This document shows, piece by piece, positions 6,359 through 14,120 of a stretch of DNA of 15,242 nt. The position numbers and the translations under genes were made by a program. Numbering within the stretch: the stretch's first letter is position 1; each line of letters opens with the position of its first letter. Under the pieces are notes generated by a model. It was not told where the DNA came from and made no database searches. It was given only the letters and a program-made list of their open reading frames with translations. Origin of the DNA: Phycisphaerae bacterium (GTDB taxonomy: Bacteria; Planctomycetota; Phycisphaerae; Sedimentisphaerales; Anaerobacaceae). The DNA lies in contig DAOVNI010000009.1 of NCBI GenBank assembly GCA_030630315.1, positions 1 to 15,242 of the forward strand. The letters are read 5' to 3'.

Positions 6359-7957
6359 TTAGGCGTTTATAATCTTTTCGGCTTCTTCTCTATAGGCATC
6401 CATTAAGTACGGTATGCCGGATACCTGTGCAGCTTCGGGCGTTAAAGCCATAACGTCATCTCTGCTGATTGTGGAAACCTTGAAGTTTCGACTGCCGGCC
6501 ATCATTTGCTGCAGCCCCACTTTGAGTTTATCGATGAATGTATAAAGTCCAATAGCTCCGAGCGGCATTTCCTTGACGGTGTCCTTGCCGTATTTGGAAA
6601 CCAGGTCTTCATAGCAAACAAAGATTTCCTCAACTGTTGAACCGAAAGAACTTACGGTTTTAGGCAGCGCATTTGCCCCTTCCTGTAACCATAATCCGAT
6701 ATTCTTGCCGACCATACCCGGAATCATCAGGGCCCGGCCCATACAGACCGCTTTTGTAAACGGAGCACCCATTGCCAGGGCCTTGAAGATGTGGTCTTCG
6801 GTGCTGAAACCGCCGGCGATTGCGATATCCGGCACAAACGCACCCTTGGCCGCCAACTTCTGACACAACTCATAGGTCATTGCCTGCAGATAAAAGGTTG
6901 GAACACCCCATTCCACCATCATACGCCATGGACTCATTCCAGTTCCGCCCGGTGCACCGTCGATTGTGAGCAAATCCAGCTTCGCATCCGACGACCATTT
7001 AATCGCCATTGCCAATTCGCGCATCGGATAGGCACCAGTTTTTAGTGTCACGCGCCTGGCGCCGAGATTACGCAGGCCTTCAACCTCCTTCATAAAACCC
7101 TCCTGGTCCACAAAGCCAAGACGTGAGTGTCTTTCAAAATGCTTCAAAGCGCCGTCCTTAAAAGCCGCTTGGTGGGACTCAATGGAAGGATCAGGAGTAA
7201 CTAAATACCTTTTTTTTTGCAATTCAAGGGCACGCTCGAGTGAATCGACCTGAATCTCGCCACCGATACATTTTGCACCCTGGCCCCACTTGAGTTCGAT
7301 AGTTTCAACGCCGAGTTCGCCAATAACATACTCAGCCACTCCCAGGCGCGTGTCCTCAACGTTTATCTGTACGACCATATCTCCGTAGCCCTCATGCCAC
7401 CTGCGATACTGTTCAACCCGTTGGGCCATATTCGGCGCCTTTTTAATCTTACCCTTTGAATCCAGTTCCAACTCCGGGTCGATGCCACAGACATTTTCAC
7501 CGCAAACTATCGTAATCCCGGCGATCGACGCACCGGTTGCAAAATGCTCCCAGTTTTTCCGGGCAATATCCGTTGAACCCAAGGCCCCGGTAAAAACAGG
7601 CACTCGCATCTTGACCTTTGTCCCGCAACCGTATTCCGTCTCGGTATTGACCATCGGAAACAGCGTGTTGTCCGGCGTGCCGACCTGACCTTCGGGCAGA
7701 CCCTTTGCACCCAGCGCATAGCCCTGGATATTAAGATGTGAATAGTCGATGGGATAGTCTTTGTCGGCCCCGGCGGTAAGAGTACCGAACGGGCCGGGGT
7801 AAATTACTTCCCGGCCGCGGAAGGAGGACTTGAAAATCTCACAATTGCCGCGGCAGCCGTCAATGCAGCGGGTGCAGATGCCCGAAACAGGAGAAACATT
7901 TCTTGAACGGTTTGAAGTCTGCGTAACTTCATTGGCATTGGGTCGCTGTAAATTCAT
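6359..7957 (-). CDS. FMN-binding glutamate synthase-family protein (GltB domain 2-like)
   Basis: This 532-residue protein is related to the central FMN/glutamate-forming domain of glutamate synthase. Recognisable blocks are LKWGQGAKCIGGEIQ (222-236), the FMN-site segment DGAPGGTGMSPWR (333-345) and IAGGFSTEDHIFKALAMGA (380-398). There is no N-terminal class II glutaminase domain, and the CxxxxxCxxxxC [3Fe-4S] motif of classical GltB is absent. Instead the N-terminus has four cysteines, CTRCIDGCRGNC (28, 31, 35, 39), which may hold a different iron-sulfur cluster. The reaction could be glutamate synthesis or a related aminating oxidoreductase step; the exact substrate is open. AAGGAG lies 7 nt before the ATG. 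The gene heads the minus-strand series and is divergent from a LysR gene, as in Bacillus gltAB/gltC. Confidence 0.88.
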   Translation of the reverse strand: MNLQRPNANEVTQTSNRSRNVSPVSGICTRCIDGCRGNCEIFKSSFRGREVIYPGPFGTLTAGADKDYPIDYSHLNIQGYALGAKGLPEGQVGTPDNTLFPMVNTETEYGCGTKVKMRVPVFTGALGSTDIARKNWEHFATGASIAGITIVCGENVCGIDPELELDSKGKIKKAPNMAQRVEQYRRWHEGYGDMVVQINVEDTRLGVAEYVIGELGVETIELKWGQGAKCIGGEIQVDSLERALELQKKRYLVTPDPSIESHQAAFKDGALKHFERHSRLGFVDQEGFMKEVEGLRNLGARRVTLKTGAYPMRELAMAIKWSSDAKLDLLTIDGAPGGTGMSPWRMMVEWGVPTFYLQAMTYELCQKLAAKGAFVPDIAIAGGFSTEDHIFKALAMGAPFTKAVCMGRALMIPGMVGKNIGLWLQEGANALPKTVSSFGSTVEEIFVCYEDLVSKYGKDTVKEMPLGAIGLYTFIDKLKVGLQQMMAGSRNFKVSTISRDDVMALTPEAAQVSGIPYLMDAYREEAEKIINA

Positions 7958-7994
7958 TTTCTTACTCCTTCATAAAACTTATATTTTGTGTTTG

Positions 7995-8047
7995 ATTAGC
8001 AACGCTAATAATATAAACTGTAATGTTAATAGTTGATAATATAAACT
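7995..8047. promoter_or_regulatory. Probable LysR operator in the divergent promoter region
   Basis: The 147-base region between the divergent genes holds the perfect palindrome ATTAGC-AAC-GCTAAT (7995-8009), which fits the LysR T-N11-A consensus (T7996, A8008). The 12-mer ATAATATAAACT occurs at 8008-8019 and again at 8036-8047, 28 bases apart (about 2.7 helical turns). Both genes are probably controlled from here. No clean -35/-10 pair could be fixed. Confidence 0.6.
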
Positions 8048-8104
8048 CCAAATGCGAGTATAGCAAGGGTATTATCTTGATACAAATTATTAGAGGAGCT
8101 TATA

Positions 8105-8989
8105 ATGCATATAGAAACGCTAAAGATATTCTGCGATATTGCTGAGTTGCAAAGTTTCTCAAAAACCGCTGAAAAGCATCTTCTAAGTCAGTCAGCGATT
8201 TCCCAGCAGCTTGCGCAACTGGAGCTTGCCCACAAGTGCCAGTTAATCGACCGAAAGAAAAGGCCCATCGAGCTTACAAAAGCGGGCCAATTACTTTACA
8301 AGGCCGCCACAGATATGCTTGAAAGATATGAACAGCTAAAAAGTGAGCTGAATGCTATGAAATCCTCAACCGGAAGCAGAATAAATATAGCTGCAATTTT
8401 CAGTATCGGGATGCACACTCTGCCGAACTACGTTAAAAAATTTATGGTCAGTTACCCGAATGTTAATGTCCATATTGAATACTTTAGCGCCGACAGAATT
8501 TATGAGCTGGTTTTGGCCGGCGACATCGATATCGGTCTTGTAGCTGTTCCGAAAAGAGACAAGCGGCTCGATGTGTATGACTTTGAGGATGAGCCGCTGG
8601 TTCTGGCCTGCAGCCCGAAGCATCCTCTATCACACGAATCGCAGGTCGATATTCATAAATTGCAATTTGAAAGGTTTATCAGCTTTGAAAAAAACGTCCC
8701 TACACGGATGTGGATAGACAATATTTTGCAGCGTTATAATGTTGTTGTACGCCCGGTGATGGAATTCGATAATATCGAAACCGTCAAACGAGCGGTGGAG
8801 ATAAACTCAGGGATAAGCATATTGCCGGAGACCGCAATACTTCAGGAAATCGGCAGCGGAACAATAAAGGCGATTGGCTTTTTGAATGAGAGTTTTGTCA
8901 GGCCGACGGGTATAATCGTCCGCAAAAACAAGCTTCTGGGCCAGGCCGGCCGATACTGTATCGAGCTGCTACGCAAAAAAGCTAAATAA
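8105..8989 (+). CDS. LysR-family transcriptional regulator
   Basis: This 294-residue protein has a normal LysR length. The winged helix-turn-helix is at about 1-60 (SFSKTAEKHLLSQSAISQQL), followed by the linker helix to about 85. A periplasmic-binding-protein-like effector domain runs from about 90 to the end (IDIGLVAVP, EINSGISILPE). GAGGAG lies a few bases upstream of the ATG. It is transcribed away from the glutamate-synthase-like gene, so it probably regulates that gene and itself, as GltC does with gltAB in Bacillus subtilis. The effector is unknown; glutamine/2-oxoglutarate-type signals would fit the neighbours but are only inferred. Confidence 0.93.
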   Translation: MHIETLKIFCDIAELQSFSKTAEKHLLSQSAISQQLAQLELAHKCQLIDRKKRPIELTKAGQLLYKAATDMLERYEQLKSELNAMKSSTGSRINIAAIFSIGMHTLPNYVKKFMVSYPNVNVHIEYFSADRIYELVLAGDIDIGLVAVPKRDKRLDVYDFEDEPLVLACSPKHPLSHESQVDIHKLQFERFISFEKNVPTRMWIDNILQRYNVVVRPVMEFDNIETVKRAVEINSGISILPETAILQEIGSGTIKAIGFLNESFVRPTGIIVRKNKLLGQAGRYCIELLRKKAK

Positions 8990-9057
8990 AAAATAGCAGA
9001 TAGCGTAGGAATAATCTTCAATTTATGACTTCCGATTGAAAACCGGAAATCTTCATA

Positions 9058-9092
9058 CGCAATACGATATATGCGATACGATATACGAATAC
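9058..9092. repeat. Heptameric repeat array abutting a start codon
   Basis: Five consecutive 7-base units read CGCAATA, CGATATA, TGCGATA, CGATATA, CGAATAC and end 1 base before the ATG at 9094. This is the same period and unit as the array at 3298-3388. It occupies the position where a ribosome binding site would be expected. Confidence 0.7.
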
Positions 9093-9093
9093 T

Positions 9094-9714
9094 ATGTCAA
9101 TTAAAGCTGTAATATTTGATTTGGACGGCACAATAACGCAGCCTTACTTTGACTTTGACGCCATTCGCGAAGAAATGGGCTTAGAACGGGATTCGGGACC
9201 GGTCCTGGAATCGATGGAGAAAATGACACCGCAACAGCGCCAGCACGCTGAAGAAATACTGCATTTTCACGAGAGGCGGGCGGTAATAGAATCCCGCCTC
9301 AACGCCGGTGCAAAACGGACACTTTCGGCACTTCGCAAGGCCGGTGTTCATATCGGGATATTGACGCGTAACAAGCGAAGCAATGCCCTCGCTATTGCCC
9401 GCAAACACAACCTGAAATTCGATGCTATTGTTGATAGAGAGGACGGGCCGGTCAAACCTGATGCCTTCGGCGTGCTGCGAATATGTGAGCAATTCGCCGT
9501 TATGCCGGAGGAAACTCTGCTGGTGGGCGATTATCTTTTCGATTTGCTCTGCGCAAGAGCCGCAGGTGCCGTTGCGGTGCTGCTGGCCAATAACAACAGG
9601 GCCGCCGAATTCGCCGGGTATGCGGATTTTACTGTTGAAAACATCGGACAGATACTTCAAATTGTCGAAGATAGAAAAGATAGCCACAGAGAACACAGAG
9701 GTGCACAGAGATAA
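9094..9714 (+). CDS. HAD-superfamily phosphatase (phosphoglycolate phosphatase-like)
   Basis: All four HAD motifs are present in this 206-residue protein: DLDGT (Asp9 nucleophile, Asp11), Thr91 in ILTRN, Lys121 in PVKPDA, and the acidic pair Asp146/Asp150 in GDYLFD. A small helical cap lies between motifs I and II (about 16-75), as in the phosphoglycolate phosphatase/beta-phosphoglucomutase branch. The substrate cannot be read from the sequence. There is no Shine-Dalgarno site; a heptamer array fills the leader. The last residues (about 197-206, HREHRGAQR) are encoded by a CACAGAG inverted repeat that also supplies the stop codon, so the native C-terminus was probably altered by repeat insertion. 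Confidence 0.88.
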   Translation: MSIKAVIFDLDGTITQPYFDFDAIREEMGLERDSGPVLESMEKMTPQQRQHAEEILHFHERRAVIESRLNAGAKRTLSALRKAGVHIGILTRNKRSNALAIARKHNLKFDAIVDREDGPVKPDAFGVLRICEQFAVMPEETLLVGDYLFDLLCARAAGAVAVLLANNNRAAEFAGYADFTVENIGQILQIVEDRKDSHREHRGAQR

Positions 9715-9754
9715 AAAAAAACATATTCTCTGAGTTCTCTGCGAACTCTGTGGC
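9683..9754. repeat. CACAGAG-type inverted repeat overlapping the HAD gene 3' end
   Basis: The left arm starts GCCACAGAG (9683-9691) and the right arm ends CTCTGTGGC (9746-9754), a perfect 9-bp outer stem. Three CACAGAG units on the left face CTCTG-bearing units on the right, so most of 9683-9711 pairs with 9726-9754. The loop is an A-rich run. It may end the HAD transcript, but there is no downstream T-run. It is related to the repeat at 3133-3186. Confidence 0.8.
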
Positions 9755-9778
9755 AAAAATGAAAGGAAAGGTTGGCTA

Positions 9779-10582
9779 ATGGATAAAAAAATAATAACGA
9801 AAGCTGCCCTTGTTCTGCTACTAACAGTGAGTAATTGTTGGGCTGGTGGGTGTAAAGAAAGTTTGGCCGCTCAGCAGCCGGAAAAAGTAAAGCCCGACCC
9901 GGTTGAGGCGGTCTTAAAACAATTAAACCAGAAGACCGCAAAGATTAAATCCTACGAGGGCCGGATTGAATATCGAATCAGCCAGCCGCTCTTCGAATCA
10001 GAAACGCTCAGGAAAGGCGTTTTGTATTATGCAAGGTTCGACAAGAAAAAAACGAAGCTGAGGATAAATTTCCAAACGCTTAAACAGGATGATGAAAAAG
10101 AACAAAAATACATCGAGCAGTTTATCTTCGACGGCGTCTGGCTTACTCACCTCGATTATCAAATCAAGACTGTTAGATGCCATCAATTGGCCGAGCCAAA
10201 CAAGCCGGTGGACGCCTTTGAGTTAGCCAGTAAGAATTTGCCGATAATCGGCTTTGCCAAAATAAAAGATTTGAAAAAGCAGTTTGATATAAAGCTGATT
10301 GAGCAACGAAAAGGCGAGCCGAAGAATTTTGTTCATCTGCATTTGAAGGTAAAACCCGCTTCGATTTATAAGGATGACTATACACACATCGATTTCTGGA
10401 TTGATAAGAAATTAGGCCTGCCGGCAAGAATAGTTGCCCTCTCCACCGAGCAGGATATTTATCAGATAAAACTGCTCAAACCGAAGGTCAATAAAAAGCT
10501 GGATAAAAAGGTCTTCGATTTTAAGATTCCCAGGGGCTTCGGCAAGCCGGAAATAATCCCGCTAAAGAAAAAGAGCAAATAG
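9779..10582 (+). CDS. Exported LolA-like protein of unknown function
   Basis: This 267-residue protein has an N-terminal signal sequence (Lys-rich start, hydrophobic 8-19, Cys20 and Cys25). Cys25 in WAGGC could be a lipoprotein site, though the lipobox is imperfect. The rest is a mixture of charged beta-strand-like segments such as KIKSYEGRIEYRISQ and DYTHIDFWIDKKLGLPARIV. This resembles the outer-membrane lipoprotein carrier fold (LolA/LolB-like, DUF1571-like) common in Planctomycetes, and would act in the periplasm or cell envelope. The assignment rests on pattern, not on a catalytic motif. It is the first of three envelope-protein genes on this strand. A Lys-rich tail (KKKSK) ends the protein. 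Confidence 0.65.
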   Translation: MDKKIITKAALVLLLTVSNCWAGGCKESLAAQQPEKVKPDPVEAVLKQLNQKTAKIKSYEGRIEYRISQPLFESETLRKGVLYYARFDKKKTKLRINFQTLKQDDEKEQKYIEQFIFDGVWLTHLDYQIKTVRCHQLAEPNKPVDAFELASKNLPIIGFAKIKDLKKQFDIKLIEQRKGEPKNFVHLHLKVKPASIYKDDYTHIDFWIDKKLGLPARIVALSTEQDIYQIKLLKPKVNKKLDKKVFDFKIPRGFGKPEIIPLKKKSK

Positions 10583-10584
10583 GC

Positions 10585-10624
10585 CGTCATTGCGAGGTCG
10601 CCATAGGCGGCCGTGGCAATCTCA
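10585..10624. repeat. CGTCATTGCGAG...GGCAATCTC dispersed repeat
   Basis: The element begins CGTCATTGCGAG and ends CGTGGCAATCTCA. Elements of this type are scattered through many unrelated bacterial genomes (recalled, not searched). Its centre forms a hairpin, GGTCGCC (10596-10602) and GGCGGCC (10606-10612) with loop ATA. It starts two bases after the stop of the LolA-like gene and could act as a terminator-like structure. Confidence 0.7.
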
Positions 10625-10658
10625 GGCAGTTTCAAATAAGAAAGGACGGTAAATAGTT

Positions 10659-12134
10659 ATGAACACTTTTTGGCTGAAAATCGCGGGGCTTGCGGTTGTG
10701 GTTGTGGGCCTTATTATTCTGGTAAGTGTTTTTTTGACTTCTGAACCACAGCCGGCAGAGCAGCCGGAGAGCGAACGGGAAGTACAAAAGGTTGGCGATA
10801 ACGATGTGCGGCCCCGGCCGAAGGTGAAACCGCTGGTAGAAGGAGTGCCCAATCCCAAAGTCGATTACGTTGCCAAAATAAACGAGCTTGCCAGAGCGGG
10901 GCGGGATGAAACCCTTAACGCTGCACCTTTTTATCAAAAGGCCTTCGAGCTATATGTTGAAGGCGGGGAAGAATTAATGACAACCCTCTCCCGCAGGCCG
11001 CGGCCGGTTTCGCTTTCCGAGCTTTCTGACAAGGAACAATCGCTACTAAGACAATGGGTACAGTCGAACTCACAAGCTTTGTCGCAATTGGAGCTCGGAA
11101 CGAAAAAGCCATATTATTGGCTCCAGAGGTCTTCTAAAGATGGCATCGCGATGGAAATTCCACTGCCGGAATTGAACGAGGTTAGGCAGCTCAGCCGTGC
11201 AATTACATGGCGCGCAAAACTAAATGCAGCACAGGGCAACATTGATAAAGCCGAAGCGGATGTCATAACATGCTATCGTTTTGGTTTACACGTGACCGAC
11301 ACACCTTTTTTGGTTGAGCAGCTGGTGGGGGTAGCCTTGAGAGCCTTCGCTGCGCGAACCGCATTTATCATTCTTGACAGAACAGAAATGGGTCAAACCT
11401 CTATGAAGTCCCTGCAAAGGCAAATAGAGCAGCTTTCTACAGATGAAAGTTACATACCTGATATGGGTGCCGAAAAGTTCCTTATGTTAGATATTATTCA
11501 GAGGGTGTTTACCGATGATGGAAAGGGTGATGGCCGAATATCAACTTCCGCTGAGATCTTGTCGATGATACATGATTATACTACTCCTACTCTAAGCCAG
11601 GAGGAAATTCGGTCCTTCCCTGAACTTCAACTTCAACGACGCCAGACGACCGAAGCAGTAGAGAATTTGTATGAATACTTCGACTTCGTAGGTCAAAAAT
11701 CTCCGTGGCAGTGGAAAAACGAACAAATTAATCCTGATAAAGGGATCGAAAAAATAACGGAAGGAAATGCTTTCGTTCAAACGTTTTGTCCGGCGTACGT
11801 TAGAGTTACGCAAATATTCGCTCGCCGCAGGGCTGAAACCGATGCTCTAATTACAACGCTGGCACTGTTTCGTTACAAAGCTGATAAGGGGCAATTGCCT
11901 GAAAAACTTGATGAACTTGTCTCAGCCGGCTATCTCAATGCCCTGCCGACCGACCCTTTCAGCGGTGGCCCATTTGTCTATAAACGAATCGGCGATGACT
12001 TTATGTTATACAGTTTTGGCATCGATTGCGACGACGATGGTGGAACGCATAATAGAAGCTGGGACAAAGACGACCAGGTTTTCTGGCCGGTGCAGCCAAT
12101 GGAAAAGGCAACAGATAATGCGAAGGGTAAATAA
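10659..12134 (+). CDS. Membrane-anchored protein with pseudopilin-like C-terminus, unknown function
   Basis: This 491-residue protein has one N-terminal transmembrane helix (about 7-28), a Pro/Glu-rich linker (30-65), a long helical region (about 70-390) and a distinctive C-terminal block (about 395-480). That block runs YKADKGQLPEKLDELV, LPTDPFSGGPFVYKR, LYSFGIDCDDDGG and KDDQVFWP, and resembles the C-terminus of type II secretion pseudopilin-like proteins and of many secreted Planctomycetes proteins. The bulk probably lies outside the cytoplasm. There is no enzyme motif. The next gene starts 3 bases after the stop, so the two are probably co-translated. Confidence 0.7.
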   Translation: MNTFWLKIAGLAVVVVGLIILVSVFLTSEPQPAEQPESEREVQKVGDNDVRPRPKVKPLVEGVPNPKVDYVAKINELARAGRDETLNAAPFYQKAFELYVEGGEELMTTLSRRPRPVSLSELSDKEQSLLRQWVQSNSQALSQLELGTKKPYYWLQRSSKDGIAMEIPLPELNEVRQLSRAITWRAKLNAAQGNIDKAEADVITCYRFGLHVTDTPFLVEQLVGVALRAFAARTAFIILDRTEMGQTSMKSLQRQIEQLSTDESYIPDMGAEKFLMLDIIQRVFTDDGKGDGRISTSAEILSMIHDYTTPTLSQEEIRSFPELQLQRRQTTEAVENLYEYFDFVGQKSPWQWKNEQINPDKGIEKITEGNAFVQTFCPAYVRVTQIFARRRAETDALITTLALFRYKADKGQLPEKLDELVSAGYLNALPTDPFSGGPFVYKRIGDDFMLYSFGIDCDDDGGTHNRSWDKDDQVFWPVQPMEKATDNAKGK

Positions 12135-12137
12135 GAA

Positions 12138-12434
12138 ATGTACAAATCCAGATTACTCTCGCTTGTCGTTGCTGGTATTTATATACTGATTGCCTGTTTC
12201 GGAGGCAAGGTTGTTGAGGGTTTTGCAGGGGTGCTTGGTATCTCTTTGGTGTTAGGATTGCCTTGTATTTGGTTTGGCGATGAGTTGGGCGGAATGGTGT
12301 GGGGGCGGTTAGGGAATGCGCAAATTACTTCTCGGACCCCTGGAGCAGTTGTAAGATTTGTCGGCTGGCTGCTGCTTGTTCTTTTGCCCATCATTGGGTA
12401 TATATTGCATAAATCAATTTACCAAAAGGGCTAA
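12138..12434 (+). CDS. Small three-helix membrane protein
   Basis: This 98-residue protein is almost all hydrophobic, with segments at about 5-22, 28-47 and 71-90 joined by a short polar loop (ELGGMVWGRLGNAQ). No family was recognised. The start lies 3 bases after the preceding stop, which suggests coupling to the pseudopilin-like gene. Confidence 0.7.
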   Translation: MYKSRLLSLVVAGIYILIACFGGKVVEGFAGVLGISLVLGLPCIWFGDELGGMVWGRLGNAQITSRTPGAVVRFVGWLLLVLLPIIGYILHKSIYQKG

Positions 12435-12485
12435 TTTCTCTGCTTAACGGTATATCAATTTTTTGGAATTTTTAAGGAGTTAAAA

Positions 12486-12962
12486 ATGGCAAAGGGAATA
12501 GTTGTCTATTATTCGAGGACGGGCAATACAAAAGAAATGGCCGAAATAATAGCTAAGGCGATGAACGAGGCGAATTTGCCGACCGAGTGCAAATCGGTCG
12601 GCGATGTAAAAGCCGACGACGTGTTCGGCTATGATGCGATAGTTGTCGGCTCGCCGACGTACTATGGCCATATGGCTGGTCCGATAAAACAATTGTTCGA
12701 CGATTTGGTCAGCAGGCACGGGCAGCTCGACGGCAAAATAGGGGCCGCATTTACCAGTGCGGCAAACATCGGCGGAGGCAATGAAACCACGATTATGGGC
12801 ATAATAGAGGCGATGCTCATCAGCGGTTGCGTCGTCCAGGGCGACCCGCAGGGCGACCATTACGGCCCCGTATCCATCGGTAAGCCCGATAAAAGGGTCA
12901 GGCAGCAGTGCGAACGCAGGGGCCGGAGAATCGCAGAACTGACCAAAAAACTGGTGCCCTGA
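12486..12962 (+). CDS. Flavodoxin-family protein (WrbA-like)
   Basis: This 158-residue flavodoxin-fold protein has the FMN phosphate-binding loop YYSRTGNTKEMA (8-19), a second FMN loop at VGSPTYYGHMAGPIKQ (about 54-69) and the isoalloxazine-contact region TSAANIGGGNET (about 95-106). The ending GDHYGPVSIG is typical of WrbA/NAD(P)H:quinone oxidoreductase-like proteins, although the protein is shorter than WrbA (about 200). It probably carries electrons or reduces quinones in the cytoplasm. The start is well supported by AAGGAG 7 nt upstream. A degenerate repeat (12991-13012) follows the stop. Confidence 0.9.
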   Translation: MAKGIVVYYSRTGNTKEMAEIIAKAMNEANLPTECKSVGDVKADDVFGYDAIVVGSPTYYGHMAGPIKQLFDDLVSRHGQLDGKIGAAFTSAANIGGGNETTIMGIIEAMLISGCVVQGDPQGDHYGPVSIGKPDKRVRQQCERRGRRIAELTKKLVP

Positions 12963-12990
12963 CAGGCCGCTTTCGGCTTCGCCTCAGAGC

Positions 12991-13012
12991 CTGCCCCGAG
13001 CTGGCCGAGGGG
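12991..13012. repeat. Degenerate CCCCGAGC...CGAGGGG repeat
   Basis: CTGCCCCGAGCTGGCCGAGG resembles the dispersed CCCTGAGC-TTG-TCGAAGGG element of many genomes. The arms are imperfect, so this is a weak call from pattern only. Confidence 0.3.
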
Positions 13013-13082
13013 ATGACGGTAGAGATCGTCCAGAATGGCAAAAAATAAATATTGATTTTTTTTGCAAAAAAGGCATTTTTCT

Positions 13083-13111
13083 TTGACAAAACGCTTGTGC
13101 ACCGTTAAGTT
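13083..13111 (+). promoter_or_regulatory. Sigma-70-type promoter for the histone-like gene
   Basis: A perfect -35 TTGACA (13083-13088) is followed after 17 bases by a weak -10 TAAGTT (13106-13111). A very A/T-rich tract (13037-13080), including palindromic TTTTTTGCAAAAAA (13058-13071), lies just upstream and could be an UP element. The predicted transcript starts near 13118, ahead of GGAGG at 13156-13160. Confidence 0.5.
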
Positions 13112-13168
13112 TTTACCGATTTTAACCCACAAATGGCAACTTTAACCCCCAGAGTGGAGGACTACTCG

Positions 13169-13342
13169 ATGCAAGAGTACGAAGACCTTAAAGCATTGAT
13201 TGCTGAAATTGAAGGCGACATCAACAAAGCCGAAGGCGGAAATAAGGCGGCAGGAACGCGGGTTCGCAAGCAGATGCAGAAAATCAAGCAGGCTGCTCAA
13301 GTTCTTCGCAGCCGCATTCTTGAAATCAGGTCAACCCAATAA
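13169..13342 (+). CDS. Short histone H1-like Hc1-type DNA-binding protein
   Basis: This 57-residue protein resembles the N-terminal half of chlamydial/planctomycete Hc1: MQEYEDLKALIAEIEGD, then KAEGGNKAAGTRVRKQMQ, then QAAQVLRSR. The GNKAA-RVR core is the family signature; Hc1 binds DNA and compacts the nucleoid. The long Lys/Ala-rich tail of chlamydial Hc1 is absent. ATG at 13169 is chosen because GGAGG lies 8 nt upstream. An in-frame ATG at 13133 would add 12 residues (MATLTPRVEDYS) but has no ribosome binding site. The gene has its own promoter. The 197 bases after it contain only a small palindrome (AAACAGCCGCTGTTT, 13428-13442) and no recognisable gene. Confidence 0.75.
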   Translation: MQEYEDLKALIAEIEGDINKAEGGNKAAGTRVRKQMQKIKQAAQVLRSRILEIRSTQ

Positions 13343-13539
13343 ATTATCTCAGGTATTCGTAAGCGCTGAACGCCGTGTATATTTCGGCTCGGTTGCGGCC
13401 GGCTAATGGGCTTACCGCGTTAGAAGTAAACAGCCGCTGTTTGTTCTGCTGACAGTGGGGACTTATAACGGGGCCCTACCGGGACCGGGCGGATAGTAGT
13501 ACCGTAAATGCGCAGAATGCTTCTGTATCGAGGTCAATA

Positions 13540-14016
13540 ATGCCGCCGCCATTACTGTTTGACTTATCGAAAATAGACCTGACGGCAGAACCCGTATTCG
13601 ACAAAGAAGCGATTGGCAGAGCAAATCCCCAACGATTTGAGATGCAGCAGCTCGATGGCATCCTCTGGTACGATGAGGAAAAACTTCTGGTTCTCGCCTA
13701 TAAGGATGTAACGAAAAACGAATTCTGGGTTCGCGGGCACATCCCCGGGCGGCCATTGATGCCCGGCGTAATAATGGTCGAGGCCGCAGCTCAGCTTTCG
13801 AGCTTCTTTGTGAAGCTGGTTTACGAGCTGAAGGGCTTTATCGGCTTTGCCGGCATAGACTCAGCGAAGTTCCGCTCTGTTGTCGAACCGGGGCAAAGAT
13901 TGCTCCTGCTCGGCCATGTTACGAAATTCAGGCGGAGAAAATACACCTGCAGCATCCAGGGCGTCGTTGACGGCACTATGGTATTTGAAGCGGTCGTATC
14001 CGGTTTGCTAATTTAA
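13540..14016 (+). CDS. FabZ-like 3-hydroxyacyl-ACP dehydratase (hotdog fold)
   Basis: This 158-residue hotdog-fold protein has the dehydratase core WVRGHIPGRPLMPGVIMVEA (63-82). It includes the catalytic His67 (GHIPGRP) and Glu81, as in FabZ, which dehydrates 3-hydroxyacyl-ACP to enoyl-ACP in fatty acid elongation. The first 35 residues and the divergent C-terminal half suggest a paralogue rather than housekeeping FabZ; use in a special lipid or polyketide is possible. No acyl carrier protein or other fab gene lies within the window. GAGG lies 6 nt before the ATG. Confidence 0.85.
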   Translation: MPPPLLFDLSKIDLTAEPVFDKEAIGRANPQRFEMQQLDGILWYDEEKLLVLAYKDVTKNEFWVRGHIPGRPLMPGVIMVEAAAQLSSFFVKLVYELKGFIGFAGIDSAKFRSVVEPGQRLLLLGHVTKFRRRKYTCSIQGVVDGTMVFEAVVSGLLI

Positions 14017-14120
14017 AAGGCACTGGACAGTTGAACGGTTAGACGGCTCACTGTTTCCGAGTAAAAACATCCGTGTTTTCACAGGCGTCGGGAACTTTCG
14101 CATCCTGCTTCGGTTTCACG

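Noticed and set aside
9181..9756. Open frame of 191 codons on the minus strand
   Set aside because: It is antisense to the HAD gene, whose four motifs are intact on the plus strand.
13058..13071. Intrinsic terminator at the TTTTTTGCAAAAAA palindrome
   Set aside because: The stem is almost all A-T and too weak; its place just ahead of a TTGACA box fits an A/T-rich promoter element better.
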